NCBI RefSeq assembly: GCF_025558165.1 | Contig: NZ_LAMZ01000001.1 | Span: forward strand, 930,001-994,000 | DNA length: 64,000 bases | Direction of reading: 5' to 3' | Source: Candidatus Pelagibacter ubique HIMB140 | GTDB taxonomy: Bacteria > Pseudomonadota > Alphaproteobacteria > Pelagibacterales > Pelagibacteraceae | Shown: positions 17,585 to 26,303 of the stretch, piece by piece | How the letters are laid out: every line of letters starts with the position of its first letter | Numbering within the stretch: the stretch's first letter is position 1 | Notes under the pieces: model-generated | What the model was told of the DNA's origin: nothing | Databases searched by the model: none | Seen by the model: only the letters and a program-made list of their open reading frames with translations | Position numbers and translations under genes: made by a program

Positions 17585-18580
17585 TTGAATAATACAATTA
17601 AAAAAAAAATCGATACCACTCTAAAATTTGTTTACTCAGATAACAATTCATTAAGTGTAATATTTCACAACAACGAATTACTCATGGGCGTTGCCGGAGA
17701 ATTTAATAAAAATTTAAAAGAATTAGAAAAGATGACTAACTCTAGTTTGTATTCTAGGGGAAATTCAATAATGATAAAATCAGATCCACAAAAAAATGAA
17801 TTAATAAAAAATGCAATTCAATTTTTAACTAATCAATTTATAAATAATGGTTCAATCGAAAATAAAGATCTTATATCATCAGTTGATCAATTTATGATTA
17901 AAGAGAAAGTTAAAAATAATAATGTAACTGACATTATAAAAACACCAAAAAAATCAATTATTCCCAGATCCGAAAAACAAAAAAGCTATGTCAGAGCTTT
18001 AAGACAAAGTGATATTGTAATCTCAGCAGGTCCAGCTGGAACAGGAAAAACCTTTTTAGCTGTAGCAGTTGGTTTGACTATGTTGTTAGAAAAAAAAATA
18101 GAAAGAATTATTCTATCTAGACCTGCTGTTGAAGCAGGAGAGAGACTTGGCTTTTTACCTGGAGATATGAAAGAAAAAGTAGATCCTTATTTAAGACCTT
18201 TATATGACTCTTTATATGATTTATTTGATTTTGAAAAAATACAAAGAATGATCGAAATTGGTGATATTGAAATCGCTCCTTTGGCATTTATGAGAGGTAG
18301 AACACTAAAAAACTCTTTTGCTATATTAGATGAAGCGCAAAATGCAACAGATACACAAATAAAAATGTTTTTAACAAGGATCGGTGAAAATTCAAAAATT
18401 GTAGTCAATGGAGATCCTACTCAGATAGATCTACCTAACAAAAGTATGTCAGGATTAGTTAGATCAAAAGAATTATTGGGGCATCTAAATGAAATTTCAG
18501 TTGTAGACTTTGATCATTCAGATGTAGTAAGACATCCACTGGTTTCTAAAATTGTAAAAGCCTACTCTAAAAATGATTAA
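17585..18580 (+). CDS. ybeZ: PhoH-family ATPase (YbeZ)
   Basis: Predicted ATPase/RNA helicase that works with YbeY in rRNA maturation and RNA quality control. 331 residues: an N-terminal KH-like region and a PhoH P-loop domain with GPAGTGKTFLA (Walker A) and AILDEAQNAT (Walker B). The start is TTG at 17585, preceded at eight bases by AAGGTGG in the end of miaB. The last 8 bp overlap ybeY, consistent with the two proteins working together. Confidence 0.93.
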   Translation: MNNTIKKKIDTTLKFVYSDNNSLSVIFHNNELLMGVAGEFNKNLKELEKMTNSSLYSRGNSIMIKSDPQKNELIKNAIQFLTNQFINNGSIENKDLISSVDQFMIKEKVKNNNVTDIIKTPKKSIIPRSEKQKSYVRALRQSDIVISAGPAGTGKTFLAVAVGLTMLLEKKIERIILSRPAVEAGERLGFLPGDMKEKVDPYLRPLYDSLYDLFDFEKIQRMIEIGDIEIAPLAFMRGRTLKNSFAILDEAQNATDTQIKMFLTRIGENSKIVVNGDPTQIDLPNKSMSGLVRSKELLGHLNEISVVDFDHSDVVRHPLVSKIVKAYSKND

Positions 18581-19034
18581 TTTAAACGTCTTCTCAGAAG
18601 AGAAGGCTTGGTCTAAAAAACTTAAAAAAAAAGATTTTTTTTTCAAAAGTATTTGTGATGCTTTTCCAAAAAAATATAAATTTTTAAATAAAAAAATAAG
18701 TTTATCTTTACTTCTTTCAAACAATAAAAAAATTAAAGTTTTAAATAAAAAATTTAGAAATAAAAATAAATCTACTGATATTTTATCTTTCCCAACTAGC
18801 AAAATATTAAAAATATCAAAGCAAACTTATTTAGGAGATATAATTATTAGTTTTAATTTTATGAATAAACCAAAATCACAATCAGATAAACAATTTAAAG
18901 AAAAAATAATTAAAACGTTTATTCATGGTTTCTTGCACTTGTTAGGATTTGATCATGTAAAAAATAAAGATTATTTAAAAATGTTAAAAGAAGAAGAAAA
19001 AATATTTAAATCAGTTATTTCAAAAACTAAGTAA
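18573..19034 (+). CDS. ybeY: Endoribonuclease YbeY
   Basis: Zn-dependent endoribonuclease for 16S rRNA 3'-end maturation and 70S quality control. 153 residues with the metal-binding motif HGFLHLLGFDH near residue 115 and the preceding STDILSFP segment. Very Lys/Phe-rich, in line with the AT bias. Overlaps phoH by 8 bp and precedes lnt by one base; the corC gene that usually lies between ybeY and lnt is absent. Confidence 0.94.
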   Translation: MINLNVFSEEKAWSKKLKKKDFFFKSICDAFPKKYKFLNKKISLSLLLSNNKKIKVLNKKFRNKNKSTDILSFPTSKILKISKQTYLGDIIISFNFMNKPKSQSDKQFKEKIIKTFIHGFLHLLGFDHVKNKDYLKMLKEEEKIFKSVISKTK

Positions 19035-19035
19035 A

Positions 19036-20574
19036 TTGAAAAAAAATTTATATATTGATATAGTTTATTTATTGTTTCTTGGAGCGGTAACTTCATTAAG
19101 TTTACCACCTTTCAATTTGTTAATAATTAATTTTCTATCCTTTAGCTTATTCTTTATTTTTTTGATTAAAAAAAAAGAGAGCAAACATAAATTATTTTTT
19201 TTCTATGGCTGGTTATTTGGATTTGGATATTTTCTAACAAATATATATTGGATCTCTATTTCACTAACATTTGATGAAAATTTTAAATTTTTAATTCCAT
19301 TCACTCTAATTTTAGTTCCTTCTTTTATTGCGTTATTTTACGGTTTTGTTTGTTATTTGTTTATTTTCTTTAAACCAAATAAAACTTTGAGTTCAATTTT
19401 ACTATTTTCTGTAATCTTTGGTTTTCTAGAATTTATCAGAGGTTCAGTTTTATCAGGTTTCCCTTGGAACTTAATTGCATATAGTTTTTCAAATCATATA
19501 CAAATTCTAAGCATAACATCTTTAATAGGCACATATTCTTTCAACTTAATTTGTATAACTTTATTTCTAAGTCCTGCACTCTTCATTTTACGGAATGACA
19601 AAAAAGATTTAATTTTTTGCTTAATTTTACCATTAATATTTTTATTATTTTATTTCTTTGGATATTCAAATAAGCAGGATTTTTACAATAGTGATGTTGA
19701 AAAACTTGAATATAAAATAAGATTAGTTGGCACCGATATTTCTTTAGATAGGTTTTATTCAGGAGAGGGGCCTGTATCAACTATAGAAGATCTTATAAAT
19801 ATTAGTTCACCAAATAAGAAAGAAAAAACAATTTTCATTTGGCCAGAGGGCATATTGCCTGGAATTTCTCAGGATCAAATTCAAAGTTATGATTATTTAT
19901 TTAATGAAAGTTTTAACGAAAATCACTTACTTATTTTAGGCATCAACAACAAATCAAAAGTTAATGATCAAGTTAAGTATTACAATTCTTTATCGGTTTA
20001 TGACCATAATCTTAATTTATTAAATTATTATAATAAAATAAATCTTGTACCGTTTGGCGAATTTTTACCCATGGAAAATTTATTAAAAAAAGTAGGTCTC
20101 AAATCTTTAACTAACAATTATCAATCTTACTCAAAAGGTCAAAAAAGAGAAATTATAGATTTAAATCAAAAAAATTTTTCTATAAAATTTTTACCATTAA
20201 TTTGTTATGAGATAATTTATTCTGGAAAATTATATAAAAATCATGACTTTGACATAATAGTAAATATTTCAGAGGATGGATGGTTTGGTCAATCAATAGG
20301 ACCAGAGCAACACTTTATTCACAGTATATTTCGAGCTATCGAAAGTGGAAAATATGTAATTAGATCAGCTAATAACGGAATAGCTGCGATAGTAAATCCT
20401 CTCGGTATCGTTGAAGAAAAAATTAACTTTAATGAAGTTGGATATATTGATTTTACCAAAATGAGAAAAATTCAACCAACATTCTTTTCTAAATATGGGA
20501 ATAAAATTTTTGGTTTAATAATTTTATTGTATATTTTTTTAATATTTTCATTTAATAGAATTAAAAATGAGTAA
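19036..20574 (+). CDS. lnt: Apolipoprotein N-acyltransferase Lnt
   Basis: Adds the third acyl chain to lipoproteins in the inner membrane. 512 residues: about six to seven N-terminal membrane helices (1-210), a periplasmic nitrilase-like domain (about 225-480) and a final helix. The catalytic triad is visible as Glu in IWPEGILPG, Lys in [12 protein letters not shown] and Cys in LICYEII. Starts with TTG at 19036, one base after ybeY. Several lipoproteins in the window (7232, 45149) would be substrates. Overlaps metK by 8 bp. Confidence 0.95.
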   Translation: MKKNLYIDIVYLLFLGAVTSLSLPPFNLLIINFLSFSLFFIFLIKKKESKHKLFFFYGWLFGFGYFLTNIYWISISLTFDENFKFLIPFTLILVPSFIALFYGFVCYLFIFFKPNKTLSSILLFSVIFGFLEFIRGSVLSGFPWNLIAYSFSNHIQILSITSLIGTYSFNLICITLFLSPALFILRNDKKDLIFCLILPLIFLLFYFFGYSNKQDFYNSDVEKLEYKIRLVGTDISLDRFYSGEGPVSTIEDLINISSPNKKEKTIFIWPEGILPGISQDQIQSYDYLFNESFNENHLLILGINNKSKVNDQVKYYNSLSVYDHNLNLLNYYNKINLVPFGEFLPMENLLKKVGLKSLTNNYQSYSKGQKREIIDLNQKNFSIKFLPLICYEIIYSGKLYKNHDFDIIVNISEDGWFGQSIGPEQHFIHSIFRAIESGKYVIRSANNGIAAIVNPLGIVEEKINFNEVGYIDFTKMRKIQPTFFSKYGNKIFGLIILLYIFLIFSFNRIKNE

Positions 20575-21736
20575 TTTAAAAAACTTCCTATTTACAAGCG
20601 AGTCAGTTTCAGAGGGACATCCAGATAAAGTATCAGATAGAATTTCTGATATGGTTGTTGATAGTTACATTTCTGGAGATCCTTATTCAAGAGTTGCTTG
20701 TGAAACTTTAACGACAACAAACAAAGTTGTACTTGCAGGTGAAGTAAGGGGACCTGAGATTAAAAAAGATGATTTAATCGAAAAAGTAAGGAATTGCATA
20801 AAAGATATTGGATATGATCAGGAAGGATTTACCTGGAAAGAAGCAACAAAAATAGAAAGTCATTTGCATTCTCAATCTGCTGATATTGCAATGGGTGTGG
20901 ACTCATCTGGAAACAAAGATGAAGGTGCTGGAGATCAAGGTATAATGTTTGGTTATGCATGTAATGAAACAGATGTATTTATGCCTGCACCAATTCATTA
21001 TTCGCATAAAATTTTAAGACTTATGGCTGAGGACAGAAAATCTGGTAAATTAAAAAATATCGAACCAGATTCAAAAAGCCAAGTTACATTCGAATATGTT
21101 GAAGGTAAACCGACTAAAGTAAAATCTGTTGTCATATCATCTCAACATTCTTCTGATGTTAATCAAGCTCAGGTAAGAGAATTATTAAGACCGTATATGT
21201 TAAAATCAATTCCAGAAAAATTTCTTAAAGATTTTAATGAGGAAGAGTTTTATGTAAACCCCACTGGTAATTTTGTAATAGGTGGTCCAGATGGTGATTG
21301 TGGTTTAACAGGAAGAAAAATTATTGTGGATACCTATGGTGGAGCAGCACCCCATGGAGGAGGAGCATTTTCAGGTAAGGATCCTACAAAAGTAGATAGA
21401 TCTGCTGCTTATGCGGCAAGATATATTGCTAAAAATGTTGTTGCTTCAAAAATAGCAGATAAATGTTTGATACAGTTAGCTTATGCAATCGGAGTTTCAA
21501 AACCTTTATCAATTTATATTGATTTATTTGATAATGATTTAGATAAAAACAAATTTGTTGTTGAAAAGATTAATGAAAATTTTGATCTCAGTCCTAGAGG
21601 AATTAGAGAGATGTTAAACCTTAATAGACCTATATATGAAAAAACAGCAGCCTATGGCCACTTTGGTAGAACTCCAGGAGATGATGGATCATTTTCATGG
21701 GAAAAAACTGATAAAATCAACGTTTTTTCTAAATAG
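20567..21736 (+). CDS. metK: S-adenosylmethionine synthetase
   Basis: Makes SAM from methionine and ATP. 389 residues, full length, with [13 protein letters not shown] at the start, [12 protein letters not shown], and the phosphate-binding [16 protein letters not shown]. The gene overlaps the end of lnt, so there is no room for a SAM riboswitch in front. It is followed by a promoter-like element and an intrinsic terminator before nusA; the trmB and rimP genes found here in many alphaproteobacteria are missing. Confidence 0.97.
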   Translation: MSNLKNFLFTSESVSEGHPDKVSDRISDMVVDSYISGDPYSRVACETLTTTNKVVLAGEVRGPEIKKDDLIEKVRNCIKDIGYDQEGFTWKEATKIESHLHSQSADIAMGVDSSGNKDEGAGDQGIMFGYACNETDVFMPAPIHYSHKILRLMAEDRKSGKLKNIEPDSKSQVTFEYVEGKPTKVKSVVISSQHSSDVNQAQVRELLRPYMLKSIPEKFLKDFNEEEFYVNPTGNFVIGGPDGDCGLTGRKIIVDTYGGAAPHGGGAFSGKDPTKVDRSAAYAARYIAKNVVASKIADKCLIQLAYAIGVSKPLSIYIDLFDNDLDKNKFVVEKINENFDLSPRGIREMLNLNRPIYEKTAAYGHFGRTPGDDGSFSWEKTDKINVFSK

Positions 21737-21742
21737 TTTCAG

Positions 21743-21770
21743 TTGAATTAAAAAAAAACTTTACTATATT
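21743..21770 (+). promoter_or_regulatory. Candidate sigma-70 promoter for nusA operon
   Basis: TTGAAT (21743-21748) and TATATT (21765-21770) are separated by 16 bp. A start near 21777 would put the terminator hairpin at 21793-21819 inside the nusA leader, upstream of the ATG at 21834. Confidence 0.5.
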
Positions 21771-21792
21771 GCCCTTACATTGTTGAATTATC

Positions 21793-21819
21793 AAAATGGG
21801 CTCTGGCCCATTTTTTTTT
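21793..21819 (+). terminator. Intrinsic terminator/attenuator between metK and nusA
   Basis: A nine-base-pair stem (left arm 21793-21801, right arm 21806-21814) with core GGGC/GCCC, loop TCTG, followed by T through 21819. It ends 14 bp before the nusA ATG. It may end the metK transcript and could also attenuate nusA transcripts starting at 21777. Confidence 0.8.
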
Positions 21820-21833
21820 GGAGCAGATAAAAA

Positions 21834-23387
21834 ATGTTAAATAAAAGAGCTGATAAATTAGAATTATTAAGAATTGCTGAAGCAGTAGCTTTGGAAAAAT
21901 CGATAGATAAAGAACTTATAATTAGTTCTATGGAAACAGGAATAGCTAAAGCAGCTAAATCTAAGTTTGGTCAAGAAAATGAAATTAAAGTTTCAATCAA
22001 TAGAGATAATGGGGACATAGAATTGTTCAGAAAACTTGTTATTTCTGAAAATCCTGAAAATGCAAATACAGAAATAAAATTAGAAGATGCGATAAGTCTT
22101 AATGAAAATAATAAAGATAAATCAATCGGTGATGAGGTTCTTCAGCCATTACCATCTTTTGATTTTGGTAGAATAGCTGCTCAAACTGCAAAACAGGTAA
22201 TAAGCTTTAATGTTAGAGAAGCAGAGAGAGAAAGACAATTTAATGACTTTATTGATAAAAAAGATACAATTTTAAGTGGTATTGTTAAGAGATTAGAATT
22301 TGGAAGCGTTATTGTTGATCTAGGTAGAACAGAAGCAATCATTCAAAAAAATGAGTTAATTCCTAGAGAAAATATTAAAGCTGGTGATAGAGTAAAAGCT
22401 TATTGTTATGACGTAAGAAGAGAGCCAAGAGGTCAACAAATCTTCTTGTCTAGAGCTCATCCAAAATTTATGGAGAAACTTTTTGTTCAAGAAGTACCAG
22501 AAATATATGATGGATTAATCGAAATTAAATCTTCTTCAAGAGATCCTGGAAGTAGAGCAAAGATTTGTGTTAAAGCAGTTGATACATCATTAGATCCAGT
22601 TGGAGCTTGTGTTGGTATGAGAGGTTCTAGAGTTCAGGCAGTTGTAAATGAACTTCAAGGAGAAAAAATTGATATTGTGAATTGGTCAGAGGATGCTGCA
22701 ATATTAGTATCAAATGCTTTGTCGCCTGCAGAAGTTCAAAGAGTTAATGTTGATGCAGAAAGAAAAAAACTTGATGTAATTTTAACTGAAGAAAATTTGA
22801 GTAAAGCGATTGGTCGAAGGGGTCAAAATGTAAGGTTGGCGACTAAATTGTTAAATTATGAAATTAATATTATGACTGATGCAGAAGACTCCGAGAGAAG
22901 ACAATTAGAATTTAAAGAAAAGACTGATAACTTTGTTAAAAACTTAGAATTAGATGAAACTTTAGGTCAGTTATTAGTTGCCGAAGGTTTTTCAACAATA
23001 GACGATATTAAAGATAGCTTACCAGAAAACTTAACTAAAATAGAAGGAATTGAGGAAGAAACAGCTATTGCGTTAATTGATAGAGCAAAAGAGTTTCACC
23101 AAAAAGATCAAGAAGATATATCGGAAAGAATTAAAGAGCTTGGTCTGCAAGATGCTCTTATCAACCTTAAAGGTCTAACTCCAGGAATGTTAGTTACATT
23201 GGGTGAACAAAAAATATTAACATTAGAAGATTTTGCAGATCTGGCATCTGATGAACTTACTGGTGGCTACGATATAGTTAAAGGAGAGAGAGTTAAAATT
23301 CAGGGTTATCTAGAGGATTTTGCTTTATCTAAAGAAGAGGCAGATGAATTAATTATGTCTGCTAGAAATATAATTTACAAAGATTGA
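21834..23387 (+). CDS. nusA: Transcription termination/antitermination factor NusA
   Basis: Binds RNA polymerase and modulates pausing, intrinsic termination and rRNA antitermination. 517 residues: N-terminal polymerase-binding domain (about 1-125), S1 domain (about 135-200), KH domains (about 205-350; GMRGSRVQAV and AIGRRGQNVRLA) and C-terminal acidic helix-hairpin-helix repeats. First gene of nusA-infB-rbfA-rpsO-pnp. The ylxR gene that often follows nusA is absent; infB begins 10 bp after the stop. Confidence 0.96.
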   Translation: MLNKRADKLELLRIAEAVALEKSIDKELIISSMETGIAKAAKSKFGQENEIKVSINRDNGDIELFRKLVISENPENANTEIKLEDAISLNENNKDKSIGDEVLQPLPSFDFGRIAAQTAKQVISFNVREAERERQFNDFIDKKDTILSGIVKRLEFGSVIVDLGRTEAIIQKNELIPRENIKAGDRVKAYCYDVRREPRGQQIFLSRAHPKFMEKLFVQEVPEIYDGLIEIKSSSRDPGSRAKICVKAVDTSLDPVGACVGMRGSRVQAVVNELQGEKIDIVNWSEDAAILVSNALSPAEVQRVNVDAERKKLDVILTEENLSKAIGRRGQNVRLATKLLNYEINIMTDAEDSERRQLEFKEKTDNFVKNLELDETLGQLLVAEGFSTIDDIKDSLPENLTKIEGIEEETAIALIDRAKEFHQKDQEDISERIKELGLQDALINLKGLTPGMLVTLGEQKILTLEDFADLASDELTGGYDIVKGERVKIQGYLEDFALSKEEADELIMSARNIIYKD

Positions 23388-23397
23388 GAGATGAGCA

Positions 23398-25614
23398 ATG
23401 GAGAAAAAAACAAAATTAACAATATCCGGCTCTGCAAAGAAATCTATAAGAAATATTGAGATAGCTAAAACTCAAGGAAAAAATTCTAGAGTAATTGAAA
23501 AACAAGGTGGAAAATTCACTAATAGAGGTGGATCGTTTAGACCTGGTGTAGGAAAACCAAAATCTACCACTTCATTTAATAGAGGTGCACCATCAAAACC
23601 GTCTTTTGCACCGAAATCTCCTCCAATTACAAGCGATTTTGAAAGAAGAAAACTGGCAGAGCAAAGAGCCACCAAAAGACTTAAGGGAGATAGTGAAAAA
23701 GATAAAAAAACATTAAAAGCTGGAACAAAAAAAAGAGAATTAAAATTAACTGTTTCAAGAGCATTAAGTGACGAAATAGAAGCAAGAGAAAGAAGTTTAG
23801 CATCAGTTAAAAGAGCTCGACAAAAAGAGATGAAAAACTCTTCCAAAGAAGAGGCACAAGAAAATTCAAAACCAGTAAAAAGAGACATCAATATTCCAGA
23901 AGCAATAACTGTTAGAGAGTTAGCAAATAGAATGGCGGAACAGTCTAGCAATGTAATTAAATATTTATTTGGAATGGGTGTGACTGTAACAATTAATCAA
24001 ACTTTAGCTGCTGATACAGCTGAATTTTTAGTTAAGGAATTTGGACATAATCCAATAAGAGAGGAAAAAGCAGAGGAAATTATTCAAAAAATAAAAGCTA
24101 CTAGAGTAGAAAATTTAAAAAATAGACCACCTATTGTTACTGTTATGGGCCATGTTGATCATGGTAAGACTTCTGTTTTAGATGTTTTAAGAAGCGCTAA
24201 TGTTGTTTCAGGAGAGTTTGGTGGAATTACTCAACATATCGGAGCATACCAAATTGAAAGTCAAAATAATAAATTAACTTTTATAGATACCCCAGGTCAC
24301 GCAGCTTTTACAGAAATGAGAGCTAGAGGCTCTAAATTAACAGATGTAGTTGTTTTGGTTGTTGCAGCTGATGATGGAGTGAAGCCACAAACAGTCGAGT
24401 CTATAAAACATGCAAAAGCCGCGAATGTTCCAATAGTAGTTGCAATAAATAAGTGTGACCTTCCAGAAGCTGATCCGCAGAAAATTAAAAACCAACTACT
24501 TGAACATGAGTTAATAGCAGAAGATTTATCTGGTGACACTTTAATGGTTGAGGTTTCTACAAAAACAAAACAAAACTTAGATAAGTTAGTTGAGTCTATA
24601 ATTTTACAAGCTGAAATATTAGATCTTAAAACAGATTATGAATCTAAAGCTACAGGTATAGTATTAGAGTCAAAAATAGATGTTGGAAGAGGACCGGTTG
24701 CAAATATTATTGTAACGACAGGTACTCTTAAAAAAGGTGATTTTTTTGTAAGCGGTTTAAAATGGGGAAAGGTTAGAGCAATTATTAATGATAAAGGTCA
24801 AAATATTAGCGAGGCTCCACCTTCAACTCCCATAGAAGTTTTGGGTATAAATGGTGCTGCTAAAGCTGGAGATGATTTTATTGTTTTAGATACTGAAAAA
24901 GAGGCTAAAACTCTGAGTGAAAATAGAGCTCAAGAGAGCAAAGATGGAAAAAACCCATTAACGTTTGCGACACAAGATTCTGCTTTCTCAGATAAATCTT
25001 CAGAGGAATTAAATTTAATTATTAAATCTGATGTACAAGGATCATCTGAGGCTATCAAAAATGCAATTGCTCAAATTAAACATGAAGAAGTAAAACCAAA
25101 AATAATATTAGCAGATATAGGAATGGTAACCGAAACTGATGTTACATTAGCCAAAGCATCTAATGCTGTTCTCATAGCCTTCAATGTAAAACCGAGTAAA
25201 GAGGCTAAAAAACTTGCTGAAAATGAAAAAATAAAAATCTCTACTTATAATATCATTTATGAGGTGTTGGATTATGTTAAGCAAAAAATGTCTGGATTAT
25301 TATCTCCTGATGTTCAAGAAACAATTACTGGAACAGCACAAATTCTTGAGATATTCAAAGTTTCAGGTGCTGGAAAAGTTGCAGGCTCAAAAATTACAGA
25401 AGGTGAAATAAATAGTAATTCTGATGTAAGAATTATTAGAGACGGCGCAATAATTTATACAGGAAAAGTTTCAACAATTTTCAGAGAAAAAAACCAAGTA
25501 AAACAGGTTAGTGATGGTCAAGAATGTGGAATTACTGTTAAAGATTATATGGATTTCCAAAAAAACGACACAATAGAGGCATTTAGTGTTACATCTACAG
25601 AGAGATCGATTTAA
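23398..25614 (+). CDS. infB: Translation initiation factor IF-2
   Basis: GTPase that places initiator tRNA on the 30S subunit. 738 residues, short for a proteobacterial IF-2 because the N-terminal region (about 1-165) is reduced; it is basic and low-complexity. The GTPase has GHVDHGKTS (G1), DTPGHAAF (G3) and NKCD (G4), then the OB and C-terminal domains. Its stop overlaps the rbfA start (TAATG at 25612-25616). Confidence 0.97.
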   Translation: MEKKTKLTISGSAKKSIRNIEIAKTQGKNSRVIEKQGGKFTNRGGSFRPGVGKPKSTTSFNRGAPSKPSFAPKSPPITSDFERRKLAEQRATKRLKGDSEKDKKTLKAGTKKRELKLTVSRALSDEIEARERSLASVKRARQKEMKNSSKEEAQENSKPVKRDINIPEAITVRELANRMAEQSSNVIKYLFGMGVTVTINQTLAADTAEFLVKEFGHNPIREEKAEEIIQKIKATRVENLKNRPPIVTVMGHVDHGKTSVLDVLRSANVVSGEFGGITQHIGAYQIESQNNKLTFIDTPGHAAFTEMRARGSKLTDVVVLVVAADDGVKPQTVESIKHAKAANVPIVVAINKCDLPEADPQKIKNQLLEHELIAEDLSGDTLMVEVSTKTKQNLDKLVESIILQAEILDLKTDYESKATGIVLESKIDVGRGPVANIIVTTGTLKKGDFFVSGLKWGKVRAIINDKGQNISEAPPSTPIEVLGINGAAKAGDDFIVLDTEKEAKTLSENRAQESKDGKNPLTFATQDSAFSDKSSEELNLIIKSDVQGSSEAIKNAIAQIKHEEVKPKIILADIGMVTETDVTLAKASNAVLIAFNVKPSKEAKKLAENEKIKISTYNIIYEVLDYVKQKMSGLLSPDVQETITGTAQILEIFKVSGAGKVAGSKITEGEINSNSDVRIIRDGAIIYTGKVSTIFREKNQVKQVSDGQECGITVKDYMDFQKNDTIEAFSVTSTERSI

Positions 25615-25982
25615 TGGCTGATAGAATAGGAAAACCAGTATCACAAAGACAGCTTAGAGTTGGAGAGATGATTAAGCAGTCTTTAAGCATGATTTTTATA
25701 AGAAATGAGGCTAAGGTGCCAAATTTAGAAACAAACACTATAACAGTTACTGAGGTTAGAATGAGTCCTGATTTGAAAATTGCTAAAGCTTATGTTCTTC
25801 CATTAGGAGGAAAAGATGCTGAGGAAACAATTAATGTTTTGAAGGAATACTCATTTTTAATAAGAAAAATTTTATCACAAAAAGTGGTTATGAAATTTTT
25901 ACCAAAATTACTTTTTAGAAAAGATGAGTCTTTTGAGTATGCGGAAAAAATAGAAAACTTAATAAAACAAACAAATAAATAG
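25614..25982 (+). CDS. rbfA: Ribosome-binding factor A
   Basis: Assembly factor for the 30S subunit, KH-type fold. 122 residues, normal length, with the family start SQRQLRVGEMIKQSLS and VRMSPDLKIAKAYV. Coupled to infB by a one-base stop/start overlap. The pseudouridine synthase gene truB, which commonly follows rbfA, is not here; rpsO starts 12 bp downstream. Confidence 0.95.
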   Translation: MADRIGKPVSQRQLRVGEMIKQSLSMIFIRNEAKVPNLETNTITVTEVRMSPDLKIAKAYVLPLGGKDAEETINVLKEYSFLIRKILSQKVVMKFLPKLLFRKDESFEYAEKIENLIKQTNK

Positions 25983-25994
25983 GAAGAAAGAGGC

Positions 25995-26243
25995 ATGAAT
26001 AAAAAGGCACAAGAATTAGCAATGCATGATAAAGATACTGGATCTTCAGAAATCCAAATCGCTTTGCTAACAGAGAAAATTGAAACTCTCTCTAAGCATA
26101 TTAAGCAATTCAAGAAGGATAAACATTCATCTGTAGGATTGTTGAGAGCGGTAAATAGAAGAAAGAAATTGTTAGAATACCTAAAGAAAAACAAAATGGA
26201 TTCTTACAAAAATGTACTGTCGAAATTGAATTTAAGAAAATAA
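25995..26243 (+). CDS. rpsO: 30S ribosomal protein S15
   Basis: Primary 16S rRNA-binding protein of the platform. 82 residues, slightly shorter than the usual 88-89 because the N-terminal helix is trimmed; core segments DTGSSEIQIALLTEKI, HSSVGLLRAVNRRKKLL are intact. A purine-rich AGGAAGAAAGAGG lies before the ATG. Followed after 60 bp by pnp, the classic rpsO-pnp arrangement. Confidence 0.96.
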   Translation: MNKKAQELAMHDKDTGSSEIQIALLTEKIETLSKHIKQFKKDKHSSVGLLRAVNRRKKLLEYLKKNKMDSYKNVLSKLNLRK

Positions 26244-26261
26244 TAGAAGTCAAGATAGATA

Positions 26262-26303
26262 GAACGGAATGGAACGAAACGAACGAAACGAAATGGAAAT
26301 GAA
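26262..26303 (+). repeat. Purine-rich GAACG/AAATG short repeats in the pnp leader
   Basis: The 42 bases before the pnp ATG are built from near-tandem 4-6-base units of the form GAACG, GAATG, AAACG, AAATG. Bases 26271-26293 contain no T. This differs from other leaders in the window, which are A+T-rich with many T. No stable hairpin is seen here, although rpsO-pnp gaps in enterobacteria carry an RNase III hairpin. Confidence 0.7.

Noticed and set aside
20400-20570. SAM riboswitch before metK
   Set aside because: metK overlaps the lnt coding sequence; no leader exists and no riboswitch-like pairing was recognised.
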